Shown: positions 37,154 through 48,351 of the stretch, one piece after another | Numbering within the stretch: the first letter of the stretch is position 1 | How the letters are laid out: every line of letters begins with the position of its first letter | Source: Actinomucor elegans | Lineage: Eukaryota; Mucoromycota; Mucoromycetes; Mucorales; Mucoraceae | NCBI GenBank assembly: GCA_026027325.1 | Contig: JAMSLZ010000002.1 | Location: 1,116,001-1,180,000, forward strand | DNA: 64,000 bases | Direction: 5' to 3' | Made by a program: the position numbers and the translations under genes | Notes under the pieces: model-generated | Told to the model about the DNA's origin: nothing | What the model saw: only the letters and a program-made list of their open reading frames with translations | The model's database searches: none

Positions 37154-39146
37154 TCAACGACGAGATCTTTTGCTATAATGGTCTTCTTGATGGGAAGAAG
37201 AATCTCTATCCTGGTGTCTCTTCCGTCTAATCAATGGTTAATACTGAATACATTATTATACAGAAAAAAAAAGGGGGGTACTTACGAGTCTGATCTGTAA
37301 TCACTTGAATCATCACGATCTCTTGTTCTTCCTCGATCACGTCCACTATCACGATCACGTCCTCCATCTCGGCTATGATCTCTATCGCGACCCCCGTCTC
37401 GGTCTCTTCCACTATCACGGCCTCCATCACGGTCACGTCCGCTTTCGCGACTTTCACGGCCACTTTCACGGCCTCCGTCTCGACTGCCAGAATTTCCACG
37501 CCAATTCGATGATTGTCCATTACCATGTCCACCACGAGACATCTGTGATCGGCCGCCACCCATACCGCCCCGCATAGGAGGCCTTCCAGGGCTACCGTTA
37601 TTATTATTACCGCCTCTAAAATCACCGCCATCAAATCCCATAGGTGGCACACCTGGCATGTTAGGGTTAAAGAATGGCATGCCCATGGGGCCACCAGGCA
37701 TATCGTGTGGAAACATATTCATAGGCATACCGCCAGGTCCTCCTGAGAAATCCATAGGGAACATGTTTCCTTCATCCATTGGCATATTACCTTCCATCCT
37801 ATCGACAAAACCATTATGAGTTTACAGGTTTCCCCCCCCCTTTTTTTTTAATAGTAATAGAGCCTTACATTTCATTACTGCCATCACGTTCCTTTCCGTC
37901 AGGATTCTTTGGCCTACTCATTGGTGTATTTCTTCCTGTACCTCGAGCATTAAACTGTCCACCACCACGATTGCTTCTCATTGCAGCATTGCCACCAGCT
38001 TGTGGAGGAGGAGGAGGCATACCCATAGGTAATCCCATCATAGGGTTAGGCATACCAGGCATAGGCATTGGCATGGATCCGTCCATCATATTCGGAGGCA
38101 TCATCATACCCATTGACATGAAATCGCCCATATCCATATCACCCATCATCTTCTTGTTTTCTCTGAGCATCTTTTGTTTGGCGCAGTAAGATCGCCACGT
38201 CACTTCATTAAACCCATAATTGAAATAATCAGTGATATCAGCGCCAGGCTTTCTCCATGGTTTATCCTCTACATTGTCCAAGTCTACATCTGTGATAGGT
38301 TCACCATTATACTCTCCCACTGCTTCAAGGTTAATACCGCCTTGTGTCGATTTGGTGCCTGTTGCATTGGTGTTGGATGTGGCATTGGCTGCCGGTGTAG
38401 ATGTAGGCTTGCCTTGTTGACCAGGTTTAATATTTACAGGTGTTTCTTTTTGTTCAGCAGAAGCAGCTTGTTCTCTTTTTTTTTTTCAAAACGAGTTAGT
38501 ATACTGTTAAATTGAATAAAATAAAAATGCTTTTACCCTTGCGCTTGTTCTGTTTCTGTCTCGGCCTGAGGTTCTTCTTCAGGTTCCAAAATGATTTCAA
38601 GATCCTATATGAACTGTCAATACCGCTTATACGCGTGATAATAATTTGAATTTTGCATAGCATACATCATCACTATCATCTTCTTCTTGTTCTACTGTTT
38701 GATCTTCTTTCATGACACCTTCTACTTGATCGTCTGTTTCAGCAATAGGCGTATCTTGGTCTATTTGTTTTTCTGTAGCCTCAGGCTCATCCTCCTCTTT
38801 CCTACAAAGATTCAAGAAAAAAAAAAGTGTCATTATGTCGAGTTGCATAAGATCATCTTGACGAATAGCTTACTGATCAGTACTAGGGATAAAAATGTTA
38901 ATACACAAAATATACGATACAATAGATACTCAGTAGCTTACTCTTTTGCATCGTTATCTTCGTACAGGTCGTAAAGGTCATCGACGTCTACTCCAAAGTG
39001 TCAGCATAAAACAAGTCGCACGCGTCGTTTGTATTTTATTATTATTATATACCATTCTTTGCGTCTAATTGCGTACTGGGCTTGTTATTATCTACTTCTG
39101 AAGTGCCGTATAAAAACTCGTCATCTTCGTCTGATAAATGACTCAT
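37154..39146 (-). CDS. FIP1: Pre-mRNA 3'-end processing factor FIP1
   Basis: Subunit of the cleavage and polyadenylation factor that tethers poly(A) polymerase. Start at 39146 gives [14 protein letters not shown] and an acidic N-terminal half ([15 protein letters not shown]). The Fip1 signature follows: [19 protein letters not shown] then [10 protein letters not shown]. Next come a Met/Pro/Gly-rich region ([14 protein letters not shown]) and a C-terminal Arg-Asp/Gly repeat region ([16 protein letters not shown] and similar), as in metazoan FIP1L1. The last intron ends at about 37229 with a GATTAG acceptor and the final exon reads [13 protein letters not shown] to KRSRR before TGA. Six or seven introns. 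The stop lies 56 bases from the CRM1 stop on the other strand. Confidence 0.93.
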
Positions 39147-39788
39147 AGTAGTAATGTCGATTGATTTCGCTGAAAGCTTTGTCTTTGTCTGCTGCGTTTG
39201 AGTTTACAAAGGTTTTGATTTCTTTTCTCGATCAAATAACGGTCACGAGTGACGAAAGCAAAAAGTACGCTTCAATATATACCCTATTATAAACCACCTG
39301 TTTTCAAAAGTTCGGTATATGTTCTCTTAATAATAAATACTACACTTTTTAAAGCAGAGTCTATAGAAAAGGCATGATTATGACTTCTAAAACTATGCTT
39401 AAATTACTTTTATATATATAAAACGCAAGATAAGCTAATAATTTCAAAAAAAAAAAAAAAAATTAAGCTTTGTATTAAATGGCGTAAAAGTCAGTTCTTC
39501 AATTGATAGAGTTGTCTATAATAAAAGACAATATTTCATTCGTTGCAAGTATAAACTATAAATCGAAAATGGCTTTTTTTTTTGGCATTGCTGATCATCT
39601 TTTGCCAATTTTTGTGGAATCTGCATTTTCATATTGATTGCTGTTTAATCTCATATTTAGTGACTAGTTTATATCAATAATAGATCATTACATCCATTAC
39701 AATCATTATTTGGCAAAAAAAAACGAGAGATATTATAATTATAGTATGCATTAGTGATTGACAGTAAAGTGCATGTAGTATTTCATAG

Positions 39789-39834
39789 AATCAATGTATC
39801 TCTCGATCGATGGTTAGATGTCACATTTGTCAAG
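39789..39834 (-). repeat. Dispersed A/T-rich repeat, copy 7
   Basis: Minus strand: CTTGACAAATGTGACATCTA, then ACCATCGATCGAGAGATACA. Same GTGACAT and GAGAT blocks as the family. Confidence 0.5.
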
Positions 39835-40640
39835 TACTTTATATCAACGTTGAATAATTATGCTCAATAGGATCATTTGTTGAAGAATAAATTTGAGATA
39901 AATGAACATACTTCTTAGTAGAAGCTTTGGATATATGAAGCCTATCGTATTTCCTTTTAACTGACATAGTTGCATGTAATACAACAGAGTTATAAAAAAC
40001 TTCGTATGCTTAAATAATAAGCCATTATATAGCTATATAATCGAAAAGACAAAAAATATCCATTGCTATCTCAAATATTATATGATTGAATGCTAAACTG
40101 ATTAAGCTGAGATCTTGATGAAACAATCAATACATCAAGTATCTAAAATTATATAGACTATATCGCAAAAGCTATTACTCATAACAAGATAGAGAGTAAG
40201 CATTATTATATATTTTAATAGTTTTTATACACAAAAGTTTCTTCGACATGGCAAGACATTTTAATGTATAGTAGTAACACCATTCCTATGGTTATAGTAT
40301 TCGTAGATTAGAAGTGATATAATGAGTGTTTCATATTGAAAGTTAAGGAAACAAAGCCTTGTAATAAGCGATATATATATGGTATTTACCTAAATCACCA
40401 AGTCATCCAAGTAGAAATAAAATTAAAAAAAGTTAGTATCAAAATTTTTATAGAGATGCAATCATGGCACATATCGTAATTTATATCATAAAGTATATAG
40501 ACATATTATCCAATACTCTAAAGCCTCAATAACTATAAACTGTACTTCAAAGGTGCCTTCTTCAGGTTACATAATAAAAAAAGGGGATGTTTTAGCATCA
40601 AGTCATTTTTTGGTTCCTCATTCTCGACATCTTTTTGTTT

Positions 40641-40815
40641 TCGATCAATTTCTATTTAATCTTGCATCAAATGATGAGTATATGTTTAGAATGAACTATT
40701 GAATGTAATGCAATTGTTATGATTCAAGTATAACGAGTATACTAAGTATTAATGACCAACAGTGAATTATAATATTAGATCTCTTGACTGATCCTGGCTA
40801 AATGTCGCATTTAAT
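40641..40815 (-). repeat. Dispersed A/T-rich repeat, copies 8 and 9
   Basis: The segment 40775-40815 reads on the minus strand AAATGCGACATTTAGCCAGG then ATCAGTCAAGAGATCTAAT, one of the best copies. The segment 40641-40700 carries the TAGTTCATTCTAAACATATA end seen in copy 1, next to TTGATGCAAGATTAAAT. Confidence 0.6.
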
Positions 40816-42140
40816 AAATATCCCATATTCAAAGAGAACAGTTGCATTTATTTACATCTTAATTCCATATTTTATTTTATTTTTATTTTCTGGGCTTTAG
40901 TCATAAGATTATATATGCTTATATGCTTTATATGACATGAGTGGTTTAATCCTAGGTCGTGAGACCGAGTTTATTTCAACTTTGCGTCAGATTAATACTT
41001 GATACTCAAAATATACTGTATCTATTAGGACCTAAAGAATAACCATAGAAAGTATGGCTAAAAACCAAAGTTGGAGTTTTTTTTACCTGTATCAACTAAA
41101 TACTCTCAAGCGAAACTTGATCAATACTGATCTGGCACATAGTTAGTATCATGTATCCTAAGATGGAAACTTTCAGTCAGTATCCAGGTGGGTAGCGCTA
41201 ATTAGAAAGCAAACTAGAATGGGTCAGCAATTGCTATTATCTAATTCTAACAAAGGATTTGTCTATATTATTACTTGCCAATTATAGTGCGGAACCTTAA
41301 ACGATAATCACGAGCAAAAGCCCAATTAAACCAAGAAGCTGTGTTCCCGATTAAGATTTAGACTTTAACCTCGGGTACCACACACTTTATTTGGATGTAT
41401 CAAATCAGCTAAAACACAAATATTAGCGCAGAAGGAGACAAGTGCTACATAGTGGATCCTATTCACAGTAAAATTACCTTGGACAAGTATATTTTGTATC
41501 TAGTAGAATGTATGATCAAACGATTCGCTTTAGATCAGTATGGCCTAGCCCCCCGATTCAAACGAAACATGCTTATCCAATACGCATTGACAGGAAAATT
41601 TTTCATGGTATCCTAAGATTATCATTCCCGGTGTTTTCCTATAATCAGCAGCAATTTTGATTCTCCATTTAAAAACTAGTTTTTATCTGTATACAAGCCC
41701 TCTTGCTGTTTGGTTTGCGTAAAAAAGAACTGCACATGCATATCAATTACCTATGCAGGCATATGAGCTATTTGTTTCTATTGAACCTCAATAGATGATC
41801 TTTTTATCTATGATAGAGACGCTACGAAAACCTTATTATAGTTTAGTTACAATTACGATTGGTTTTCTATTATTTATATTTGACCTGGGGTAACACTGCG
41901 GCGATTTGACCCCGCGTTTAAGAACGCGTAGAAAAAAAAAAACCAGGGGACAAGATACTCAAAATCGATGCAAAAGAATAATAATAATAACAATAATAAT
42001 AAAAAAGAATGTAATTTATATGTTTTCTTTATTCAAGCACAAAGGCTCTAAAGGGCCTTTAATTTTTAGTTATATATATAATATTACAAAGAAATCGAAA
42101 ATGGCGATGTAAAGAGTAAAAGAGTTTGGTTTAAAGCAAC

Positions 42141-43268
42141 TTAGTACTTCTTACCGAACATCCAGACTTGGAGGTAATCGTAACCGGACAAGACACCAGC
42201 ACCGGCAATAGCACGGAGGATGTTAGCACCAGCACCCTTGAAGAGAGACTTGGTACCTTCCTTGGCGACGATCTCACGGAAAGCGTGGAGAGAAGAGTCA
42301 TACTTGACAGCAGCACCAGAAGTCATCATCATACGACGACGGATGGTATCAATAGGGTAAGAAGCTATACGTTGAAAAGATTAGTAAATATCCAATTGAT
42401 TTGCCAGGTTGAAAATTTTTTCAACTTCCACCCCAGTAAAATAAAAATAAAAACTTACCAAGACCGGAACCGGTGGTAACAGCCCAACCAAGAGCGAAAG
42501 TAGCCAAGAAAGAGCTTTGGAGGTTCTCGGGAAGCAAAGGCTTAAGAGAATCGTAGAGACCGAAGTAGAGACCACGGTAAACGATGATACCAACACAAGA
42601 GATGTTGAAACCACGGTAAAGACCGGAGATACCATCAGACTTCAAGGTTTGCTTGTAGACATCGACAAGACCCTTGAATTGACGCTCACCACCCTTCTTG
42701 GCGGACTTGGCATCGTTAGCAAGACGAGTACGAGCATAATCCAAAGAGTAGACGCTATAATAAGATAAAGTCAGTATAAGGATAGCGATGCAGGTAATAA
42801 TTTTACTTACAAGAAGAGAGAAGCAGCACCAGCAGCACCACCGGAAGCCAAGTTACCGGCGAACCAGGCCCAGTAACCATCTCTGTTCTTATCCTTGTTG
42901 AACATACGCTTGAACTTATCCTTGAAAGCAAAGTTCAAAGCTTGGGTAGGGAAGTAACGGATAACGTTAGCAGTGTTACCTCTCCAGAAAGAGATGGCAC
43001 CCTCATCCTTCAAGGTACGAGCGAAACAGTCGCTGATACCCTTATAAGGAGAAGCAAGACGGCCTTGCTTGATCATCTCGTCTTGGTTTTGGATCAAGAG
43101 CTTGATACGTTCAATAGGAGCGGCAGCAGTCTTGGAGACAGCGGCGGAAACACCACCCATGAGGAAATCCTTTATTAAATGTTAATATATATATACATAT
43201 ATCCTTTGAGTATGCTAGTAGCTACTTACGATGATGAACTTGTTGGGGTTTTGCTCTTTAGCGGCCAT
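42141..43268 (-). CDS. AAC: Mitochondrial ADP/ATP carrier (adenine nucleotide translocase)
   Basis: Inner-membrane antiporter exchanging matrix ATP for cytosolic ADP. The spliced product (about 300 residues) begins [20 protein letters not shown] and has the three carrier repeats, each with a PxD/ExxK-type signature: [22 protein letters not shown] and [12 protein letters not shown]. The RRRMMM hexapeptide is specific to ADP/ATP carriers. It ends VWMFGKKY. Four exons; exon 1 is 43230-43268 (13 codons). Codons are strongly biased toward C/G-ending ones (AAG, ATC, GTC, GGT) compared with neighbours, as expected for a highly expressed gene. Confidence 0.98.
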
Positions 43269-43445
43269 TTTTGATATACTTTTTTAGATAAAGAAAAAGG
43301 AGAGGGGAGTAATCTGAAAAACACACAAAAAAACAATTTTTCCTTTCATTTTATATCCAAAAAAAAAAAACTGAACAAGGCCAGGGGGGGTGCCTTAACT
43401 TCAAACAGTCCCATCTGTATTTTAAAAAATTTTCAAGAGGCTTGT

Positions 43446-44688
43446 TTATTCGTTTTTGTGTCTCTTTCTTACTGCATCTTCATCCGAAGAAAACGCTGTA
43501 GTGTCTTCATCCTGATCATTTAATAAGCTCTGGAGCATAAGTCTTCTACGGCGTTTGGCTGCTTGATTAGCATCTACCATATTTCTCAATAAATTGCCCT
43601 GTAATCCAAGGTTGTGTGGCCCAATAATTGATTGGTGTACATGTTCAATTGATTTGAAATAGCGTACAGTCTTAAAAAAAACAGTTAAAATCTTACCAAT
43701 GAAAACAAATCGATATTATGCTTACTTTGACGTGGAGCTCCAAAGTAGCATCTTCATCACAGATAATGAGTCCCTTTGGATGCATTTGTATCGCCGAAAC
43801 CGTCCACATATGATTCACGCCTTCTTCTAGACATTTTGATAGCGCTAGACTTTTATGGGCTCCAGTAATCACTACACAAACTTCCCGAGCGTCCATTACA
43901 GTTCTGTTTTATGATTCAGTATGCTGTACATTTATGTGAGACCATTACTTACGCTACGCCTACTGTTAAAGCCAGCTTAGGTACTTTGGATACATCCCCC
44001 CCAAAGAACCGAGCATTTGCTATAATAGTCTCGTAAGCCAGTGTCTTTACTCTTGTTCGCGATGTTAGCGATGATCCTGGTTCATTAAACGCAATATGAC
44101 CATCGGGACCAATGCCTAGGTGTTTTGATTTAGATTTATGCAAATTGATTGCATTTATTAGCTTACCGCCCAAAAATAATTCAATGCCTCCAAGTTTAAC
44201 AATGTCTGCTTCAAATTTCGAACATTCATCGTCGAGATCTTCGGAATTACCATCCAATATATGTACATTTTCTTTTTTTATATTGACATGTTTAAATAAA
44301 TGGTTCCACATGAACGTATGGTATGACTGTGGATGATCTCTATCATAAACAATGAATTAATGCCATGTGACTGTCAAATGAAGATACGGTTACCTTGGTA
44401 ACCCGACATATTCGTCCATATTGAAGGTTACGACATGTTCAAAGCTCAATTCACCTGCTTTATGGAAATCGACTAGCTTATGATATACGCCAATGGGAGA
44501 AGATCCTGTCGGCAAACCTAGCACAAATGGTCGTTCTTCGGTTGGTTTGAATTGGTTAATACGTTCTTTTACATAATATGCTAATAAAGAATCATTCATT
44601 GTTAGTATTCATTTTGTAGCTTCATGAATAAAACAAAACCTGAATAAGCAGACACTTCTTCATAATCTTGTCGTACAATAAGACGCAT
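43446..44688 (-). CDS. NAG1: Glucosamine-6-phosphate deaminase (NagB/GNPDA family)
   Basis: Converts glucosamine-6-phosphate to fructose-6-phosphate and ammonia. Start at 44688 gives [20 protein letters not shown] across the first intron. Family motifs: [18 protein letters not shown] (phosphate loop), [10 protein letters not shown] with the catalytic Asp, and [17 protein letters not shown] with the Asp-Gly-His and Glu of the active site. Then [20 protein letters not shown] and [18 protein letters not shown]. About seven exons. Odd feature: the protein continues past the usual end with a basic cluster ([10 protein letters not shown]), an acidic stretch and RKRHKNE, which resembles a nuclear-localisation tail. 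In several fungi this gene clusters with other N-acetylglucosamine catabolism genes; none are visible here. Confidence 0.96.
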
Positions 44689-45262
44689 TGTGGTGTTTAA
44701 TGTTGAATCAATGAAAGAAAGGTCTTTTTTGTGGGAATTAGTGAAATGCTGAAAGAACCAGAGGAAAAAATCGTAAGACGCGACCCTTATTGAACTTGCG
44801 CATTCTATGTTTCGCGTCTCACAATGGTTTTGTCCAATAAAAACTTGCGTAATGAAGAGTGAGACTCTCAGGTACTTACTTGAACAGCAAAAGAATCGTG
44901 TGCCATGACTACTATGCATAATGTGTTCCCACTTGTTTAGTAACTAACGGAGGCACATTCGTCGCGTAATTTATTACCATGTTAATTCTCACTCAATTCG
45001 AGCTCCATCTTTACTCGGGCACATTATATATGTCTTTCTATTGAAGTGATTATTGTATAAGCTTTTCTTTTTCTCTCAGTCTGATGGCGTTAATACTAAA
45101 CAATTGAAGTGATAATCCTTTACATTCTAATAAACAAGCAGTGTCCTTGTACTGTAATAGAATCTCCGAATACAATGGACCCTGCACGGGAAATTTAAGC
45201 TTAAACACGTGTATAATTTCCAAGCTCAGGGCTGATTATATAATATAAGAAGCTCTTTATTA
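44689..45262. other. Intergenic region upstream of the deaminase gene
   Basis: Presumed promoter of the deaminase gene and 3' region of the MARCHF5-like gene. A/T-rich; no CDS or RNA gene seen. Confidence 0.55.
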
Positions 45263-46573
45263 CTTATGGCGTCTTTTGATATCGTTATAATTTACTACTC
45301 GACGAGACCTGCGTCTTCTAATACGTTCAAACCTGTAGAATAGACTGGCGATGTCCTAGTAGATATGTTAAAATCAAGAGATGATTACTTTAAATAAACG
45401 GTTATTTACCTTGGCTAGGACGAACAAGCAACCACCAAGAACATTTCTATGGAATGGCTCAGGAAAATGACGTCGCACAAGTTTAGAATGACTCAAATAA
45501 CTAGAATAACTTCATCAGTACCTGTTTCTATTTTTTTAAAAACTTTTATATATATACATATATACCTTCCAACAATACTACTGATCGTAGGCCATAATAA
45601 AGCACCAATGACCGTTACGCTCATATCCCTTCCTTCTCTGCCAAACAAAACTTCGGTATCCTGATCAATCCCCCTTTCATTGATGCCATCCATATCATCA
45701 AGAGTAGTTCTTCTTCTTTGTATACGAGGTCTTTCTGTATTGTTTATATGGTTGGGTATATTGTGACGAATTAAAGAGCGAGATAATCGTCGTTGAAGCA
45801 ACGCATGGATATTATTATAGAGCAATCTGTTCACTGATGATTAATATGAATATGTAGATTTCATTTTATTTTTACCTAACCCAGGGTAACAATCCAAACA
45901 TAACCGCAGGCGAAGGTGGCCAGGTGATCTTTAATGGATAAGAAATACCCGTCATTCGGAGCAACAGTAAAGCCGCTACAGGTAAAACATTATCAGCCCA
46001 TTTCAACCGAGAAGCGATCAACGCAACAGGAATCGAAGGCAATCCTACCCAGATACGCCATGTCCAATAAGCTGGATTTCCAATCAACCGCTCACCTTCC
46101 TTTGTGCCAAACAGAGTCAAAATGGTATAAGCACCAAACGTTGTTGAGGTAATCAACATCGAGCACCCCAAACCAAGTACAGTAATATAAGGTGCTGCCG
46201 TATGTACCAAGCCATCAATCAAACCCATCAATACCAATGGCAGACTATGAGTCTCCGCCAAAACATAGGACGAAGCACACTGCGGACAAGAGACTTTTTT
46301 CAAGGGCGATATTTTTTGGTTTTCTGCAATCCAGTCCAAAAGACATTGCTCATGAGACACAAGTGAACATTGACAGGGATGAACCCATTTGCCTTCTGAA
46401 TCAGTGTCTTCACCAAAACATATCCAGCAACGCTTAGTTTCTGTGTTATTGATGCTAGTGGTTTCGTCTTCTTCTGCAAATAACTGGCTTTCATCCAGTC
46501 CAGATATAGGTTGATATGCGTAAAGACCTGCTTCTTCGACAAGTGATGAACTAGGACAACGAAAATGTGACAT
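45263..46573 (-). CDS. MARCHF5-like RING-CH membrane E3 ubiquitin ligase
   Basis: Start at 46573 (MSHFRCPSSS). A RING-CH (C4HC3) domain follows at about residues 50-105: KRCWICFGED, WVHPCQCSLVSHEQCLLDWI, VSCPQCASSY. Hydrophobic membrane segments follow, including LGLGCSMLITSTTFGAYTIL, a WVGLPSIPVALIASRLKW segment, GALLWPTISSIVG, and LGGCLFVLAKDIASLFY, then an Arg-rich end and VVNYNDIKRRHK. This order, and particularly LPxIPVxLI, GALxxPTIxxIVG, LGGxxFVxxK and the (L/V)NY end, parallels human MARCHF5, an outer-mitochondrial-membrane ligase. Location at mitochondria is inferred from that. Four exons; the first coding exon holds the RING-CH domain and most membrane segments. Confidence 0.88.
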
Positions 46574-47096
46574 AATATAAAGGAAAAAAAAAAAGAAAGA
46601 AAAACGTAAACGTGTGAAATATATGCAGATATAGTGCAGTAGAACAAACAAACTGGTGGGGTTTAAACAACTGAGAAAACCAGAATTATGTCATACAGAT
46701 ATACTCCATCGCATTTATATATAATATAGCCATCTATATAACAACTTCACTGTTGGACATAATAATTAAAAAGAAAAAAAAAACAATGACTTCCAGATGT
46801 TAATTTAAAACTGACACATACATCAAATAGTACATGCCTTCAACCTTTTTGTATTGGAGAATCTACTTCATTAATCAATATTACCTTTTTTATTCATATT
46901 ATAAAAACCCAAACTAACTACTGTCAATTATTATATATGTGGTGTATCTTTTCGCATTATCAATCAACAAATTTAACGCCGCCATATGAGTTCAAAACAA
47001 CCAAATGAGGCCTAAAAACCATTACAAGCGGGCAATAAACAAAACCAACTTCAACTACACACACTTCAAAGCGCAATAATAAAAACAAAAAGTTAT
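46574..47096. other. Intergenic region between MARCHF5-like gene and tRNA-Glu
   Basis: A/T-rich, contains the 5' region of the MARCHF5-like gene. No CDS seen. Confidence 0.55.
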
Positions 47097-47167
47097 TCCC
47101 TGACGGGGAATTGAACCCCGGCCGCGTCGGTGAGAGCGACGAATCCTAGCCACTAGACCATCAAGGA
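47097..47167 (-). tRNA. tRNA-Glu (anticodon CTC)
   Basis: A 71-base cloverleaf reads on the minus strand. The acceptor stem TCCTTGA pairs with TCAGGGA (one G-T wobble). The anticodon stem CGTCG/CGACG closes the loop CTCTCAC, with anticodon CTC at 47132-47134. The T arm is GGGG-TTCAATT-CCCC. Internal promoter box A (TAGTGGCTAGG) and box B (GGTTCAATTCC) are intact, and no intron is present. A T5 run on the minus strand at 47087-47091 is a suitable Pol III terminator. Confidence 0.96.
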
Positions 47168-48351
47168 AGCTCATGGTTTGTAAATCAAATAATATTATAA
47201 AAAGAAGTAAATACATAGCTGTCACGTGATATTTGCTGTCCGGTGTTCGAGTCGGGATTGAGCACAATAGCCGGAGTTTTGTTCCATAGATATTTAAACT
47301 CTTCACTGCTAATGATATTATTGGATAAAATACAATGTAAAATGCCCAAATATGAAGAAAGTGAGTATTACTTCTTGTAAAAATCTCATTTATACTTTCC
47401 ATATTATATTTCATTAAATGCTTTTTATTATTTTCCTCTATCAAAATGAATAGCTGAACAGTAGCATAATAAACAATAGTGTTATTAAAAGATCGTTTAC
47501 GCCATCATCAAACAAATACTACTAAAGTAATACGGTAATTGTCTATTAGGCAACAATGAAAGAATTATATTTTCTCGGAGCCATACCACTGTTAATAACG
47601 TTAAACGATTGATAGTACTCAATAAAAATTATGGAAATTTGAAGTTTAGATTTTGTAGTAGTACAAATGGCTTTGAATATGCCCCTTAAAACAGTGAATA
47701 TATCTCTGCTTCTGATTTTCATATAAATACAATCATGACTGGGATATATATTATATAATAGAACTGAAATCCATGTACATATTCTCAAATACACGAAGTC
47801 TACGGTATTATTAAAAAAAAGGGGGTCATTTTGTATCAGGCTACATTTCAACCGATTCTGTTTCAATGTCGCATCTGCCAAGCAAATAATACATATTCGT
47901 AACCAAGTGTTAAGTTCATAGATAATATTTGCTTAGATAAAGAGAAATTAATATTATAGCCATCGATAGTCCATGCCATATATTCCATTTAAGTTAGAAT
48001 TAATGATTAGGTTTTTTGACCAATCCCTGTCCGAACTTGCATTTGTTTTGTAGTTCATGCTCAAAATGAAAATAATGTATCTTGAACTAAAATACTGGAA
48101 TACACCACCTATGAATAATTTAGCAGTAAGCTTTCGTTGAATGAAAGTAGTTTCTATGAAACAATCAACAATATCTTCTTGTTTGTATTTATTAAACTTT
48201 GAGAAGAAAGGTGAATAATAATATATTTACATTTTGAATTAAAAAGAAATGGAAGAGAAGGATGGGGAAGAGGGAGGAGGGGAGAGATATGAAAAGGTGG
48301 ATCTATATCTGTTGTTTTTTTTGTTATGCGTAGGGTAGTATTATTAAGGAA
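47168..48351. other. Intergenic region between tRNA-Glu and BRE1 3' end
   Basis: A/T-rich. A GATGCGACATTG-type fragment lies near 47867 and a dispersed repeat copy lies at 48012-48066. A purine-rich tract (GGAAGAGGGAGGAGGGGAG) lies at about 48266-48285, just downstream of BRE1. No CDS is supported. Confidence 0.6.
48012..48066 (-). repeat. Dispersed A/T-rich repeat, copy 10
   Basis: Minus strand: CATTTTGAGCATGAACTACA, then AATGCAAGTTCGGACAGGGA, then TTGGTCAAAAAACCTAAT. It has the same GGGATTGGTCAA core and the same GTTCATnnT end as copies 1 and 8, in the same order. Confidence 0.55.

Larger units (their letters stand above)
39147..42140. other. 3 kb A/T-rich intergenic region with repeats
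   Basis: No CDS is supported. Dispersed repeat copies lie at 39789-39834, 40641-40700 and 40775-40815. A small hairpin (CGCGTT, loop TAAG, AACGCG) lies at about 41913-41928, 3' of the ADP/ATP carrier gene, followed by AAT microsatellite sequence at about 41980-42003. An A run is at about 39447-39463. Confidence 0.6.

Noticed and set aside
37305..37694. Long His/Asp-rich and Val-rich open frames on both strands within FIP1
   Set aside because: They are shadows of the Arg-Asp repeat coding region of FIP1.
41913..41928. CGCGTT/AACGCG hairpin as a terminator
   Set aside because: Eukaryotic Pol II termination does not use such hairpins and the stem is short; noted only as local structure.
42168..43178. 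Plus-strand open frames opposite the ADP/ATP carrier gene
   Set aside because: Antisense shadows caused by the strong codon bias of the carrier gene.
47220..47290. GTTCGAGTC near tRNA-Glu as a possible second tRNA
   Set aside because: No cloverleaf pairing on either strand.
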